Source of the DNA: a virus
Length of the DNA: 57,435 nucleotides
IMG/VR virus record: IMGVR_UViG_3300000553_000045
Span: 1-57,435 of that record
Reading direction: 5' to 3' (one strand)
Below the pieces are notes generated by a model. That model was not told the DNA's origin, ran no database searches, and saw only the letters and a program-made list of their open reading frames with translations. The position numbers and the translations under genes are program-made. This document shows, piece after piece, positions 56,189 through 57,435 of the stretch; position 1 is the first letter of the stretch, and each line of letters opens with the position of its first letter.

Positions 56189-57435
56189 TTACCGCCTCCC
56201 TTAATTTTATTCCATTTTTCAAAGATTCTTGCTCGATCTTCTGGAGATGAGTTCGCAAGCCCTCTCAGTTTCTGGGACATGGGCTTCATAAGCTGTTTCT
56301 GTTCTTCAGGAGTCGCTACCTTCCAAACGTCAATAGCCTGTTCTGAGGATAGTTGTTTGAACATCCTCTCAAGAGGTGGTTGAGTTATATGATTCTTGAT
56401 TGTGGCAAGATCGCGCTTGCCAAGTTTGCCTCCTTTCAGTGCCTCAGATATACTTTCCGCCGCCGTCTTCGGATCATTCATGTATTGCCCAGACAACTTA
56501 CGAATCAAATCAGAGTGTTCTTTCTCCTCGTGTGTTTTAGGATACCTCTCCCCAGTAAAAGAAATTGCCTTAGAGACGGCGGCAGACTGCTCGACCCAGC
56601 CTGGAACTTTATTGTAACCAAGTACAGAAAGAATCTTCTCGACCGGATGCGTGTCGCCAGCCTTCTTCTCAGCTCCGGCACTCTTCACCATAATCGGTTT
56701 CGGGATGAAGTGCTTCGCTGTGTCATAAGCCTGTTGAGGAAGCGAGTCATCTGGGCTGTATACCTGCGTATTATAGTAATCCCGGTTCTTCCGCCATTCC
56801 TCAAGCATCGACCATTGGCCGGCGAGTTTTGAAGTAACGAACTTCGTCATAAAATCAACAGGAGCCGTCTGAAGTCCATAAACTATCGACGCCCAATCCT
56901 TCACATAACCCGGAGGCATGACCTTCGTAACCATTGAGACTTTCGGATAGAGCCAGTCGGTAAATTCTTTCGGCTTTAACTCATCATTACCGGTCAGAGC
57001 GGCCATACCGTAACTGATTATGCCGGCCTCGGCCATGTGAACAGCGAGAGTCGAAAGCATCCAGCTCATTTCGGGAGTCAGGACCGGCGGTTCAAACTTC
57101 CCTGCTTCGAGAGTCTTCGCTGATCTTGAAAACTCCGCACCCTGGAAACGGAAAGCGTTGACGACTGATCTTATATTCCCCAACTGCCAGCCGGGCGCTC
57201 TCAATGCAATCTGCATAATGGTTTTGAAGTTCTTGTCAAGCCCTAACGAGTCATAGTTTAATTGGCCGAACACGTTGTCGTGGTGAACTGCGGTTCTCTT
57301 CGCCAACTCCTCTATCGTCACCTCACCACTCTGCAAACGATCAGCGTAGGTCTTAGCATAGGTGTCGAGCGATCTCATCGCAGAGATAGTTTTACGGCTC
57401 GGCACGAACTCTTTGAACAGATAGTCAAGGGGGAG
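56185..57435 (-). CDS. Giant virion protein, C-terminal part (continues into bases 1-4295)
   Basis: C-terminal about 416 codons of the 1813-aa protein; the last 104 bases repeat the window start and the frame stays in phase. Residues near 1600 hold W-R-K-N-R-D-Y-Y-N and an amphipathic segment ending K-H-F-I-P-K-P. The final 200 residues are charged and helical. A methionine-like start within this piece (near 57405) is internal, not a real gene start. Overlaps the ATP-grasp gene by 4 bases. Confidence 0.85.
   Translation of the reverse strand, partial: LPLDYLFKEFVPSRKTISAMRSLDTYAKTYADRLQSGEVTIEELAKRTAVHHDNVFGQLNYDSLGLDKNFKTIMQIALRAPGWQLGNIRSVVNAFRFQGAEFSRSAKTLEAGKFEPPVLTPEMSWMLSTLAVHMAEAGIISYGMAALTGNDELKPKEFTDWLYPKVSMVTKVMPPGYVKDWASIVYGLQTAPVDFMTKFVTSKLAGQWSMLEEWRKNRDYYNTQVYSPDDSLPQQAYDTAKHFIPKPIMVKSAGAEKKAGDTHPVEKILSVLGYNKVPGWVEQSAAVSKAISFTGERYPKTHEEKEHSDLIRKLSGQYMNDPKTAAESISEALKGGKLGKRDLATIKNHITQPPLERMFKQLSSEQAIDVWKVATPEEQKQLMKPMSQKLRGLANSSPEDRARIFEKWNKIKGGGK
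57332..57435. repeat. Right copy of 104-bp terminal direct repeat
   Basis: Identical to bases 1-104; see the left copy. Shows that the sequence closes on itself. Confidence 0.95.

Noticed and set aside
1-57435. CRISPR array, tRNA, rRNA or reverse transcriptase (diversity-generating element)
   Set aside because: Looked for repeated spacers, cloverleaf-like sequence and RT motifs; none was recognised by eye, although a short element could be missed.

Overview
The window looks like the complete genome of a short-tailed (podovirus-like), probably temperate double-stranded DNA phage of a Gram-negative bacterium. The first 104 bases recur exactly as the last 104 (1-104 = 57332-57435), and a single reading frame of about 1813 codons runs across that join, so the molecule closes into a circle of 57,331 bp. 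Short-tailed morphology is inferred: there is a portal, scaffold, coat, adaptor and nozzle-like protein, tail spikes and ejection proteins, but no tape measure, major tail tube protein or baseplate. I see no rRNA, tRNA, CRISPR array, reverse transcriptase or IS element. I cannot name the host.

Layout. (1) On the minus strand, from about 33.7 kb downward, lie a replication module (initiator with internal 11-bp iterons, zinc ribbon, DnaB-type helicase), small accessory genes, terminase, portal, scaffold and coat. Adaptor, nozzle, spikes, lysis genes and ejection proteins follow. The row then crosses the circle join through the giant virion protein into an ATP-grasp protein, a peptidase-like protein and a secreted protein, and ends at a terminator near 54.1 kb. 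(2) A second minus-strand block, 53.97 to 42.67 kb, starts at a promoter with repeated operator-like sites. It carries an antirepressor, an XRE repressor, a RecE-like nuclease, a MazG-like enzyme, RecT, homing-type HNH enzymes, a PAPS-reductase-like protein and many small proteins. (3) The plus strand carries 33.78-36.71 kb (HTH protein, minimal tyrosine recombinase, small proteins) and 38.26-42.64 kb (RadC-type JAB protein, intein-bearing VWA/metallopeptidase remnant, acidic proteins). The convergent transcription units meet at a strong terminator at 42.65 kb.

The most notable object is at 39.8-41.6 kb. A gene for a VWA/DUF2201-type protein carries an intein (39815-40681), and a complete LAGLIDADG homing endonuclease (39975-40673) is encoded inside that intein but in a different reading frame. 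The intein frame stays open through the whole overlap. The N-extein appears to be deleted.

Other points of interest are two RNA attenuator-like devices and two highly structured gene-free RNA candidates (50.8-51.1 kb and 48.7-48.8 kb), a lambda-like origin candidate inside the initiator gene, five late proteins with Sec signal peptides, a beta-propeller inserted in the nozzle protein, and an ATP-grasp enzyme coupled to the giant virion protein.
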